Of a stretch of 36,690 nt of DNA, positions 10,156-18,745 are shown piece after piece (within the stretch, counting starts at the first letter, position 1; every line of letters starts with the position of its first letter). The notes under the pieces are model-generated. The model made no database searches. It was not told where the DNA came from and saw nothing but the letters and a program-made list of their open reading frames with translations. Position numbers and translations under genes: made by a program. This stretch comes from Allomuricauda sp. (lineage in GTDB: Bacteria > Bacteroidota > Bacteroidia > Flavobacteriales > Flavobacteriaceae). The DNA is taken from positions 1 to 36,690 of the forward strand of contig JANQRD010000223.1 in assembly GCA_028284725.1 (NCBI GenBank). The letters are read 5' to 3'.

Positions 10156-10163
10156 TATTTTTG
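10156..10163 (+). promoter_or_regulatory. Putative -7 element for the dpm1-like operon (TATTTTTG)
   Basis: Exact TAnnTTTG match 18 bp upstream of ATG 10182. Confidence 0.45.
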
Positions 10164-10181
10164 CATTCTAATTTTGCACTA

Positions 10182-10910
10182 ATGGCAGACGGTTTAGTGA
10201 TAATACCCACATTCAATGAAATTGAAAACATTGAAGCCATTATAAAAACAGTTTTTGACCTTAAAAAAGACTACCACATCCTTGTGGTCGATGACAATTC
10301 TCCCGATGGAACCGCCGCCAATGTTAGGGAACTCCAGGAACAATTTCCGAACCGTCTTTTTCTTGAAGTGAGGAAAGAAAAATCAGGACTGGGGACTGCC
10401 TATATCCATGGTTTTAAATGGGCTTTGGAGCGGGATTACGAGTATATTTTTGAGATGGATGCCGATTTTTCGCATCGTCCTGCAGATCTTTTGCGATTGC
10501 ATCGGGCCTGCCTTAACGATGCCGATGTTGCGGTGGGATCCCGCTATAAAAAAGGGGTGAATGTGGTTAACTGGCCATTGTTCAGAATCTTGCTTTCCTA
10601 CGGGGCATCATTTTATGTAAAGATCATCACCGGTATGAAGGTTCACGATCCAACCGCAGGGTTTGTGTGCTATCGGAGGGAGGTCCTTCAGAATATCGAT
10701 TTGGATGCCGTCCGATTTATAGGGTATGCCTTTCAAATAGAAATGAAATATCGAGCCTATCTCAAGGGATATAAAATTGAGGAGGTTTCCATAATTTTTA
10801 CCGATAGGGTGAATGGGAAATCCAAAATGAACTCAGCCATAGTACGGGAAGCTGTTTTTGGTGTGATTGCCATGAAGTTCAGAAGCTTATTTTTCAAAAA
10901 GCGTTTTTAA
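10182..10910 (+). CDS. Polyprenol monophosphomannose synthase-like family 2 glycosyltransferase
   Basis: 'LVIIPTFNEIENIEAII', 'ILVVDDNSPDGTA', 'FEMDADFSHRPADL'; start set at MADGLVIIP. Confidence 0.92.
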   Translation: MADGLVIIPTFNEIENIEAIIKTVFDLKKDYHILVVDDNSPDGTAANVRELQEQFPNRLFLEVRKEKSGLGTAYIHGFKWALERDYEYIFEMDADFSHRPADLLRLHRACLNDADVAVGSRYKKGVNVVNWPLFRILLSYGASFYVKIITGMKVHDPTAGFVCYRREVLQNIDLDAVRFIGYAFQIEMKYRAYLKGYKIEEVSIIFTDRVNGKSKMNSAIVREAVFGVIAMKFRSLFFKKRF

Positions 10911-10912
10911 AA

Positions 10913-12247
10913 ATGTCAAGAATCCTATTAAAAAATGCCAAACTTGTCAATGAAGGGCAGGTCGTAGAATCCGATATACTTTTAAATGGGGATTTCGTTG
11001 AACGTATCGATTCCGATGTATCAGATGCGAAAGCCGAGGTGATTGATGTGAATGGCGATTATGTTTTGCCGGGCGTTATCGATGATCAGGTACATTTTCG
11101 GGAACCTGGCCTTACCCATAAAGGAACTATTGCCACCGAAAGTAAAGCGGCCATTGCAGGTGGGATTACCACCTTTATGGAGCAACCTAATACCAATCCC
11201 CAGACGACCACCATTGAAAAACTGGAAGAGAAGTTTGCCATCGGTGCAAGGGATTCTTACGCCAATTACTCCTTTCTGTTCGGCGGCACCAATGATAACT
11301 TGGAAGAATTAAAACGATTGGATAAAAATGCCTGTTCGGGTGTGAAATTGTTTTTGGGATCTTCCACGGGAAACATGCTGGTGGACGATGAAGCGGTACT
11401 GGAAAGTATTTTCAGCAATACGGAAATGGTCATTTCCACCCATTGTGAGGACGAAGGAACCATACGCGAGAATTTGGCCAAATATCAGGAAATGTACGGG
11501 GATAATATTCCCATTGCGATGCACCCCATCATTCGAAGCGAGGAGGCCTGTTATCTTTCCTCTTCAAAGGCCATTGCACTCGCCAAAAAAACAGGGGCGC
11601 GCTTACATGTGTTCCATCTTTCCACGGGCATAGAGACGGATTTGTTTACCAATGAAATTCCACTGGAGGAAAAAAAGATTACTTCCGAAGTCTGTATACA
11701 CCATCTTTGGTTTTCTGATGAGGACTACGCCGAAAAGGGAACGTTGACCAAATGGACCCCGGCGGTAAAGACAAAGCAGGATCGGGAAAAACTTTGGGAA
11801 GCGCTTTTGAATGATAAAATTGATGTGGTGGCCACAGATCATGCCCCCCATACCTTGGAAGAAAAGAATAATCCCTATGCCAAAGCACCTTCTGGTGGGC
11901 CTTTGGTACAGCATGCGCTTTTGGCCATGTTACAAGAGGAACGGGAAGGAAGGATCAGTTTGGAGAGGATTGTGGAGAAGATGTGCCATAACCCCGCAAA
12001 ACTATTTGATATTGATCGACGAGGTTATATCAGGGAAGGTTATTATGCCGATTTGGTACAGGTAAACCGGAATACCCAAAATGAGGTTAAAACCTCTAAT
12101 ATTTTATATAAATGTGGCTGGTCGCCGTTTGAAGGCACTACCTTTGATTCAAAAGTGGTGCGTACTTTTGTGAACGGGCATTTGGCGTATGATCAAGGAG
12201 TTTTTTCAGAGAAGAAAAATGCAAAACGACTTACATTTAATCGATAA
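10913..12247 (+). CDS. pyrC: Dihydroorotase
   Basis: 'YVLPGVIDDQVHFREPGLTHKGTI', 'VVATDHAPHTLEEK'. Confidence 0.93.
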   Translation: MSRILLKNAKLVNEGQVVESDILLNGDFVERIDSDVSDAKAEVIDVNGDYVLPGVIDDQVHFREPGLTHKGTIATESKAAIAGGITTFMEQPNTNPQTTTIEKLEEKFAIGARDSYANYSFLFGGTNDNLEELKRLDKNACSGVKLFLGSSTGNMLVDDEAVLESIFSNTEMVISTHCEDEGTIRENLAKYQEMYGDNIPIAMHPIIRSEEACYLSSSKAIALAKKTGARLHVFHLSTGIETDLFTNEIPLEEKKITSEVCIHHLWFSDEDYAEKGTLTKWTPAVKTKQDREKLWEALLNDKIDVVATDHAPHTLEEKNNPYAKAPSGGPLVQHALLAMLQEEREGRISLERIVEKMCHNPAKLFDIDRRGYIREGYYADLVQVNRNTQNEVKTSNILYKCGWSPFEGTTFDSKVVRTFVNGHLAYDQGVFSEKKNAKRLTFNR

Positions 12248-12248
12248 C

Positions 12249-12674
12249 ATGCGAAAAGTAATTTTGCTCTTTGTTGGGATTTTATTGTTTTCCTGCGGTG
12301 AAAAAGTAGTGGAGAAACCAGAAAATCTTATTCCAAAGGAAAAAATGGTGTTAATACTTCATGATTTGGCGATTCTTAATGCAGCTAAGTCTTCTGCAAG
12401 GCTGGAGCTGGAAAAAAGAGAGATTGATGTCATGGAGTTTCTGTACAGGGAACATAAGATAGACAGTGCGCAATTTTCCCAAAGCGACCTTTATTACGCT
12501 TCCATACCCTCGGAGTACCAATCCATTTATGAAAAAGTGGAAGCCTTACTGGAAAAAAAATCTACAGAAATCGAAGACCTTTCAAAAAAAAGAAAGGACA
12601 GCTTAAAAGAAGTTAGGGAAAAACCACAGGAAGAAAAAATAACAAAAGTTGATACCACCAAAACGGACAACTAG
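12249..12674 (+). CDS. DUF4296-type lipoprotein
   Basis: Start MRKVILLFVGILLFSCG (lipobox), 1 nt after the pyrC stop; DUF4296-like 'KMVLILHDLAILNAAK...YREHKIDSAQFSQSDLYYAS'. Confidence 0.82.
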   Translation: MRKVILLFVGILLFSCGEKVVEKPENLIPKEKMVLILHDLAILNAAKSSARLELEKREIDVMEFLYREHKIDSAQFSQSDLYYASIPSEYQSIYEKVEALLEKKSTEIEDLSKKRKDSLKEVREKPQEEKITKVDTTKTDN

Positions 12675-13669
12675 CTTTTAAACTTCTTACAGCAAAATTC
12701 AATGACCTCATCCAAATCTTCGAATTGAAATCCGAGCGCATTTTTAAGCTTTTCTGAACTGTATTGTTCTTGGATGCGCAACCCTTTGGCCATATTCTTG
12801 CTCAATCTCCTTCTTTTTCCCAAGAGGTTACTACGTAACCAGTCAATTCGCCAGAAAAATTCCAGCATCCAAAATGGAATTGGTTTTTGGGGAGGTTCTA
12901 CACCTAGGGAAGTGGCTATTTTTCCGAGCACCGCTCCATAGCTTAGATTTTCACTGACAAGAATGAACCTTTCATGCACTATCGCTGATTCCATTAATTG
13001 AAGCATTGCATTGGTTACGTCGGTCACACTTACAAAACCCGTACCCCCGGGCAGATAGTTTTTTTTGCCTTTGGAGGCGTAGGTGAAAAAGGTGCCACTT
13101 CCCGACTTCCAAAAACCAGGGCCAAGAACCACACCTGGATTAACGATGACAATTGACAAGCCTTCTTGGGAACCCCGCCATACTTCAAGTTCGGCATCGT
13201 GCTTGGTCAGTCCATAAACCGATACGTTTTGGTCGTTCCATTCATTGTCTTCCGTAATAATAGCTCCTTTTACACTAGGTCCGATGGCCGCAATGGAACT
13301 TACGTAGCACAATTTTTTAACAGCATGTTCCAAACAAAGGTTGACAACGTTCGCAGTGCCCTCACTATTGTTTTTCACCAAGGACTTGTAATTTGCTGGA
13401 TCAAAGGAAATGAGCGCAGCACAGTGGTAGACATATTCAACATTCTCAAAAAGGATACGAAGCGACTCAATGTCGACAATATCAGCTTTCGACCAGCTTA
13501 TTTTATCAAAAATCGCGGATGGATTATCAGAATAATACCCAAAAACTTTTATGACCTTTTCCAAAGAGGCCTCATTTCGGTAACTGGCCTTTACTTTTTT
13601 TCCATTTTTGACCAAATGGAAAAGTAGATGCGAACCGATCAGACCAGTACCCCCCGTGACTAGAATCAT
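12671..13669 (-). CDS. NAD-dependent epimerase/dehydratase family protein
   Basis: '[23 protein letters not shown]', 'YVSSIAAIG', YxxxK 'YGLTKHDAE'. Confidence 0.92.
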   Translation of the reverse strand: MILVTGGTGLIGSHLLFHLVKNGKKVKASYRNEASLEKVIKVFGYYSDNPSAIFDKISWSKADIVDIESLRILFENVEYVYHCAALISFDPANYKSLVKNNSEGTANVVNLCLEHAVKKLCYVSSIAAIGPSVKGAIITEDNEWNDQNVSVYGLTKHDAELEVWRGSQEGLSIVIVNPGVVLGPGFWKSGSGTFFTYASKGKKNYLPGGTGFVSVTDVTNAMLQLMESAIVHERFILVSENLSYGAVLGKIATSLGVEPPQKPIPFWMLEFFWRIDWLRSNLLGKRRRLSKNMAKGLRIQEQYSSEKLKNALGFQFEDLDEVIEFCCKKFKS

Positions 13670-13724
13670 TGGGCAAAAGTACCCAATTGTGGTGGATTTA
13701 TTCAGCGATATGGGAACTTCATTT

Positions 13725-13732
13725 TATATTTG
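13725..13732 (+). promoter_or_regulatory. Putative -7 element of tyrS (TATATTTG)
   Basis: Exact TAnnTTTG match. Confidence 0.5.
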
Positions 13733-13756
13733 CAGCTATTCCAAAAGATTACAATA

Positions 13757-15049
13757 GTGAAGAATTTTGTAGAGGAATTGCAATGGCGTGGAATGGTGCA
13801 TGATATTATGCCCGGTGCTGAGGAGCATTTAATGGAAGGAATGCAGGCCGCTTATGTAGGGATAGATCCCACGGCGGATTCGTTGCACATAGGCCATTTA
13901 GTGAGTGTGATGATGCTCAGGCATTTTCAATTGGCAGGACATAAACCCTTTGCGCTGGTTGGAGGTGCTACAGGGATGATAGGAGATCCTTCTGGGAAAT
14001 CCGCAGAGCGCAATCTTTTGGATGAAAAAACGCTTCGGCACAACCAGGAGGCCATCAAAAGACAACTGGCGCGGTTTTTGGATTTTGAGAGCGATGAACC
14101 AAATGCGGCAGTTTTGGTCAACAATTATGACTGGATGAAGGACTTCTCGTTTCTCGATTTTATCCGGGATGTGGGGAAGCGCATAACTGTCAACTATATG
14201 ATGGCGAAGGATTCCGTAAAAAAACGTCTTTCGTCCGATGCCAAGGAAGGTATGTCGTTTACCGAGTTCACGTATCAATTGGTGCAGGGTTATGATTTTT
14301 TATACCTCTACCAAAACCATAACTGTACGTTGCAAATGGGTGGTAGCGATCAATGGGGAAATATTACTACTGGAACAGAGTTGATTCGAAGGATCGGTGG
14401 AGGAAAGGGCTTTGCGCTAACCTGCCCGTTGATAACCAAGGCCGATGGAACGAAATTTGGAAAGACCGAAGGTGGTAATGTATGGCTGGATGCGGAAAGA
14501 ACTTCTCCTTACAAATTTTACCAATATTGGCTGAACACTTCTGATGAAGATGCCGAGAAGTACATTAAGATATTTACTTTCCTGACGCGAGAAGAGATTG
14601 ATAGCTTGGTATCGTCGCATAAAGAAGAACCACACCTGCGATTGTTGCAGAAACGGTTGGCCGAGGAAATCACCACACTTGTACACTCTAAAGCTGATTT
14701 GGAAAATGCCATCAAGGCCAGTAACATTCTTTTTGGAAAATCAACTTCCGATGATCTAAAGCAGTTGGATGAAAAAACGTTCTTGGATGTTTTTGAGGGT
14801 GTGCCCCAAGCGAAGCTTTCAAAAGGGGAACTTGAGAAAGGCTTGGACATGATTGGCGCTTTGGCCGCCAAAACGGGCTTTTTGGCTTCCAATGGTGAAG
14901 CCCGAAGGGAACTGAAGCAAAATTCCATTTCTGTCAACAAACAAAAGGTCAAAGAAGACTATAGCATTACCGATACCGATCTTATCAACGGCAAATTTGT
15001 ACTCCTTCAACGAGGGAAAAAGAACTATTTTGTTCTTGTTGTGGATTAG
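13757..15049 (+). CDS. tyrS: Tyrosyl-tRNA synthetase (GTG start)
   Basis: '[24 protein letters not shown]' HIGH motif, '[13 protein letters not shown]' KMSKS-like motif, S4 domain at C-terminus. Confidence 0.94.
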   Translation: MKNFVEELQWRGMVHDIMPGAEEHLMEGMQAAYVGIDPTADSLHIGHLVSVMMLRHFQLAGHKPFALVGGATGMIGDPSGKSAERNLLDEKTLRHNQEAIKRQLARFLDFESDEPNAAVLVNNYDWMKDFSFLDFIRDVGKRITVNYMMAKDSVKKRLSSDAKEGMSFTEFTYQLVQGYDFLYLYQNHNCTLQMGGSDQWGNITTGTELIRRIGGGKGFALTCPLITKADGTKFGKTEGGNVWLDAERTSPYKFYQYWLNTSDEDAEKYIKIFTFLTREEIDSLVSSHKEEPHLRLLQKRLAEEITTLVHSKADLENAIKASNILFGKSTSDDLKQLDEKTFLDVFEGVPQAKLSKGELEKGLDMIGALAAKTGFLASNGEARRELKQNSISVNKQKVKEDYSITDTDLINGKFVLLQRGKKNYFVLVVD

Positions 15050-15112
15050 ATTCTTCTTTGGAAAAACGCAACCAAAAAATGGGAATTGACTCTTGGGGTT
15101 ATAAAACCTATG

Positions 15113-15547
15113 TCAATGAGAATGTTAACAGCCCTTTTATTTTTAGTACTACTTAGTGCATGCAATTCCAACACTAGTTCAGAAGAAGAGATACCATTAC
15201 AGAGCAAAGTGCAAAAGTGGAAATTGGTAAGAATGACGGGTAGTTTTATCAATTCAGAGACTACTGGAGACAATATGGCGTGGCAGGAATACTATCTTTT
15301 GAACCCCAATGGAAATTTCTTTAAATCCAGAACGCAGAATGGCACCATTTCACAGGCTACCGGTACCTATACGTTTGTTGAGCATGAGAATGAACAGTAT
15401 TTTGAGTTAAGCTACACCACTGGGAAAGAACTTATTGCCAGTTGTTTCGGTAACGGGAAGGAAATTTTGATGTTCAACGAGGGAGTGCTGTTTGGGTCAT
15501 GGAACGCTTGCGACGGCCCGGGGCTGGAGTACCAGTTGGTTGAATGA
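15113..15547 (+). CDS. Small lipoprotein of unknown function, possibly lipocalin-like
   Basis: 'MRMLTALLFLVLLSACNSN' lipobox; beta-rich 'WKLVRMTGSF...NPNGNFFKSRTQNG...ATGTYTF'. Confidence 0.65.
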   Translation, partial: SMRMLTALLFLVLLSACNSNTSSEEEIPLQSKVQKWKLVRMTGSFINSETTGDNMAWQEYYLLNPNGNFFKSRTQNGTISQATGTYTFVEHENEQYFELSYTTGKELIASCFGNGKEILMFNEGVLFGSWNACDGPGLEYQLVE

Positions 15548-15552
15548 TGGTA

Positions 15553-16539
15553 TTACAACGCCATTAAATTGCAACCTCTCACATCGGAATGATCGAATCG
15601 GCCCAAGACTTCAAAAGTTCCATCAGGGAAAGTTTTTCCCAGATCTTGGGTAGCTATAAAAGCACAGGAGTAAATATTTGCCAAATCGATGACATTGACA
15701 CCCCCAGTTTTTCCATAAGCTTGCAAGGTGAGGGGGTCTTCGGTATCACGAGTGATAATTTTCATCCAAGGAGGACATTTAAAAAGTCCTTCGCCTTGCG
15801 AATAGCCTTGCGATAACAATTCAGTCATCCCGTATTCCGAATGGATTTTGGATATCCCAAAGGCTTTTTTTAGAATACTGTGCAACTCTTCACGGATCAA
15901 TTCTTTTCGTCGACCTTTCATTCCCCCCGTTTCCATGATAATGGTATGTTCCAACGGCATGGGAAACTGCTCCGCCAAATCCAGAAGAGCAAAGGATACC
16001 CCGATGAGCAAAGTTTTGGTTTTTTGCGTTTCGAGTATGAGGAGGGTTTCCTGTAGCACCTTTAAATTGTTCAGGTAAAAACCGCTTTTGGGATGCTTTG
16101 ATTGGCTGATCAGGTCATTTACCATATACACCAATGAAGAACCTTCACGTTCCAAATAGGAAGGTAGCAAGGCTAAAATACAGTAGTCCGAAATAGCACC
16201 ATAAATGGAAGCAAACCCTTTGCGAAAACTTTGCTGGTAGATGTCAAGCTCGGTAACAAAATGCCTGCTGGTGGTATTGGAGGTGGTACCACTGCTTTCA
16301 AAAATGGCCTCTGGCTTTTTTTGGGATGAAACTACCTGATGTGTCTTAAAGAAGGATATCGGCAAAAAAGGAATTTCCGTAACATTGGAAACATTGGCTG
16401 GAGTCTTGTTCAGGTGTTGGCAATAGCTTTGATAAACAGCATTGAAATCGAACTGAAATTGGAAAATGCGTAAAGCCAATTCCTCAAATTCAGCTTGGCT
16501 TGTAATTGAAAAAATGTGTTGAATATCGACGCTGTCCAT
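15553..16539 (-). CDS. LuxE-like acyl-protein synthetase / acyltransferase
   Basis: 'AIFESSGTTSNTTSRHFV' and 'HSEYGMTELLSQGYS' resemble the LuxE/adenylating superfamily; start set at MDSVDIQHIF. Confidence 0.8.
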   Translation of the reverse strand: MDSVDIQHIFSITSQAEFEELALRIFQFQFDFNAVYQSYCQHLNKTPANVSNVTEIPFLPISFFKTHQVVSSQKKPEAIFESSGTTSNTTSRHFVTELDIYQQSFRKGFASIYGAISDYCILALLPSYLEREGSSLVYMVNDLISQSKHPKSGFYLNNLKVLQETLLILETQKTKTLLIGVSFALLDLAEQFPMPLEHTIIMETGGMKGRRKELIREELHSILKKAFGISKIHSEYGMTELLSQGYSQGEGLFKCPPWMKIITRDTEDPLTLQAYGKTGGVNVIDLANIYSCAFIATQDLGKTFPDGTFEVLGRFDHSDVRGCNLMAL

Positions 16540-16556
16540 TGGGGATATAAAAGTAC

Positions 16557-16588
16557 CCAAAAAATAAAGGCCTTTCGATTGAAAGGCC
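16557..16588 (-). terminator. Intrinsic terminator downstream of the T9SS mini-protein gene on the - strand
   Basis: GGCCTTTC-aatc-GAAAGGCC followed by TTTATTTTTT on - strand. Confidence 0.7.
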
Positions 16589-16602
16589 CTGTACAGCAAT
16601 TT

Positions 16603-16926
16603 TTATTTAACGACCAGTTTCCTGGTCATGGTTTTGTCCTGCTCGGTCACTTGGAGTACATATACTCCAGGCACCAATCTGGAAATATTTAAGGTATTGG
16701 TTGAAATTCTATCGGTAAGGACAATCTCACCAAAAACGTCATAAATCTTAATTTGTTTGCTTCCATTGGTGGCGGTGATCACATAGACTTCATCGCCATA
16801 AGCCGGATTTGGGTACATTTTAAAACCCTGTAGTTCCTGTACTTGCTCAGTATTAACACTGACCAGTTCTTGACCAAAAGTGGAAAGAGGTAAAGCCATA
16901 ATGAGTACGAAGTAGATTTTCTTCAT
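16603..16926 (-). CDS. Minimal T9SS type A sorting domain protein (107 aa)
   Basis: Signal peptide 'MKKIYFVLIMALPLSTFGQ' followed almost at once by 'FKMYPNPAYGDEVYV...GVYVLQVTEQDKTMTRKLVVK' CTD. Confidence 0.88.
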   Translation of the reverse strand: MKKIYFVLIMALPLSTFGQELVSVNTEQVQELQGFKMYPNPAYGDEVYVITATNGSKQIKIYDVFGEIVLTDRISTNTLNISRLVPGVYVLQVTEQDKTMTRKLVVK

Positions 16927-17041
16927 AAATGCTGATTTGGGATATAAGCAATGTAAAAGTAGTTAAACCCTATATGTTGGGCCATAAAATGTTGTGAAAC
17001 AAAGATTTATGTAGGTAAAGCGGAAAAAGTTGATGTTTGTA

Positions 17042-17064
17042 CGATAAAATGCGCGTTTTTATCG
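17042..17064. repeat. Inverted repeat CGATAAAA-N7-TTTTATCG between the two T9SS mini-genes
   Basis: 8-bp perfect arms just downstream of the stop of gene 17070..17378. Confidence 0.65.
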
Positions 17065-17069
17065 ACGAA

Positions 17070-17378
17070 CTACTTGACAATGAGCTTTCTAGTAGCAACC
17101 TTGTTTTGCTCGAGCACCCTAAGAATATAAACTCCTTTATCTAAATTGGAAACGTTGAGCTCTTTACCCAAAATGGTGGTTTGCAACACTTGTGTGCCGA
17201 GGACATCAAAAATCAGGATTTGTTTGGGTGCATTCAGGGAAGTCTCAATATATACCTTGCCTTGTGTAACGGGGTTAGGGTAAAGTTTGAACCCATCTAT
17301 TTCGGCATTCGCTCGGGCATCCTGAGAATATCCCAACGAACAAACGAAAAAGAATAATACAAGGTAAAGGTGCTTCAT
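17070..17378 (-). CDS. Minimal T9SS type A sorting domain protein (102 aa from MKHLYLV)
   Basis: Signal peptide 'MKHLYLVLFFFVCSLGYSQ' followed by 'FKLYPNPVTQGKVYI...GVYILRVLEQNKVATRKLIVK'. Confidence 0.88.
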   Translation of the reverse strand: MKHLYLVLFFFVCSLGYSQDARANAEIDGFKLYPNPVTQGKVYIETSLNAPKQILIFDVLGTQVLQTTILGKELNVSNLDKGVYILRVLEQNKVATRKLIVK

Positions 17379-17405
17379 AAAGATTTGGTTACAAAGGCTA
17401 TGCCA

Positions 17406-17413
17406 CAAATATA
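17406..17413 (-). promoter_or_regulatory. Putative -7 element (TATATTTG on - strand) of the upstream T9SS mini-gene
   Basis: Exact TAnnTTTG match 27 bp upstream of its ATG. Confidence 0.5.
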
Positions 17414-17421
17414 AATAATTT

Positions 17422-17442
17422 AACCGCTGAAAGTGAGCGGTT
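17422..17442. promoter_or_regulatory. Inverted repeat AACCGCT-N7-AGCGGTT upstream of the -7 element; candidate operator
   Basis: 7-bp perfect arms directly upstream of TATATTTG. Confidence 0.45.
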
Positions 17443-17480
17443 TGTCGAAAACAGGTTGCTTTTTCGATGAAGTGTATAAG

Positions 17481-17508
17481 AAAAGCCCCGCATTGCGGGG
17501 CTTTTTTA
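17481..17508. terminator. Bidirectional intrinsic terminator after the lipoprotein gene
   Basis: AAAAGCCCCGC-att-GCGGGGCTTTTTT. Confidence 0.85.
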
Positions 17509-17528
17509 TTGTAAAATCAGTACAGTTT

Positions 17529-18725
17529 TTAGTTGATTCCAACAGTCCATCCGGCACCCCATGTAGCAACATCGGTACCCGTACCATTACCTACACCAGA
17601 GATTACATCTGCTTCATCGAATACAGCTCCAGTATCATTTTTTAGGTTGGTAGTGACATTGTTAAAAGTAACGTCAATAATATTGGAGTCGTCATCCACG
17701 ACACCTACACCTGTATCAGCGTCGTCCAAATCAAAACCTTCAAAAAAGTCGGTAATTACTACATTATTAAAGACAAAGCGGGTACCAGCTCTTAGTCTAA
17801 TAGCCTCGCTTTCGTCAGCAATATCGTCAGGATTTCCAATAACAGTTACGTTGGTTACTGTTGGCGCGGAAAAATATCCACCTTCATTACTAAAGTCTGT
17901 ATTGAATCCATCACATTCAAAAGCCTTGTCATGGTTTTCTCCATGTTGCACGTAAACATCTGTAAGACTTCCGATAAAACCTTCGGTCCAGTCGATGGAA
18001 TCATCCTCGGAGTTTACTACTACCAAGTGGCTTGCGTTTACGGTTCCACCAAAGAACTCGAAACCGTCATCCGATCCTTCGAAAACTTGAACAAAGTCAA
18101 TAGTTGTACCTGTACCAACACCGTAGATTGAAACTCCGTTAAGCTCAGCGTTACCATCAATTGCACCACCAGCGTATTCAACACGTACGTACTCCAAAAT
18201 TCCAGAATTATCATCAGGAGTGTTCCCTCCAAAGGAAAGACCTCCTACTTCAGTGGTAGCGGTATCAGTTGAACCATCTGGAGTAGAGTTGATAGGAGCT
18301 CTTCCACAAATCACCAGACCACCCCAATCTCCTGCTGAAGGGGTTGCTGAATTGGATGTGAATACTATAGGATTGCTTGCTGATCCATCGGCAACGATTC
18401 TAGCACCTTGCTGTATAGCTATGTAGGCATTTACACCTACGGGCTCAGCTCTTACCGTCATTCCTTCAGGAACAGTCAACGTGGTTCCATCAGCCATCAA
18501 AACAGGACCGGTAATGGTATATTCAATGTCTGGATCCAGTGTAAGATCTTCAGTGTAGACACCACTTAGATTTATAGCGGTTATGGGATCGCTTCCACCG
18601 CCTCCTTGATTGGTGGTATTGTTCGTGACACTGTTATCATTGATAACAACATCAGAGGTATCGTCGCTTTCACAAGCAATGAACAAAGCAGCGGCTATAC
18701 CTAAAAATAAAAACTTGTTTTTCAT
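17529..18725 (-). CDS. Surface lipoprotein with beta-helix-like repeats, partner of TonB receptor
   Basis: 'MKNKFLFLGIAAALFIACESDDTSD' lipobox; 'GARIVADGSASNPIVFTSN...GDWGGLVICG' and 'GILEYVRVEYAGGA' repeats; 20 nt after the TonB receptor stop. Confidence 0.82.
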   Translation of the reverse strand: MKNKFLFLGIAAALFIACESDDTSDVVINDNSVTNNTTNQGGGGSDPITAINLSGVYTEDLTLDPDIEYTITGPVLMADGTTLTVPEGMTVRAEPVGVNAYIAIQQGARIVADGSASNPIVFTSNSATPSAGDWGGLVICGRAPINSTPDGSTDTATTEVGGLSFGGNTPDDNSGILEYVRVEYAGGAIDGNAELNGVSIYGVGTGTTIDFVQVFEGSDDGFEFFGGTVNASHLVVVNSEDDSIDWTEGFIGSLTDVYVQHGENHDKAFECDGFNTDFSNEGGYFSAPTVTNVTVIGNPDDIADESEAIRLRAGTRFVFNNVVITDFFEGFDLDDADTGVGVVDDDSNIIDVTFNNVTTNLKNDTGAVFDEADVISGVGNGTGTDVATWGAGWTVGIN

Positions 18726-18745
18726 CTGTTTGAATTTAAAAAAAA

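Noticed and set aside
13166-13627. 153-aa + strand ORF within the epimerase gene
   Set aside because: Opposite a clear NAD-binding epimerase; no RBS or domain evidence.
14518-14952. 144-aa antisense ORF in tyrS
   Set aside because: Shadow ORF rich in Ser/Phe/Lys; no homology recognised.
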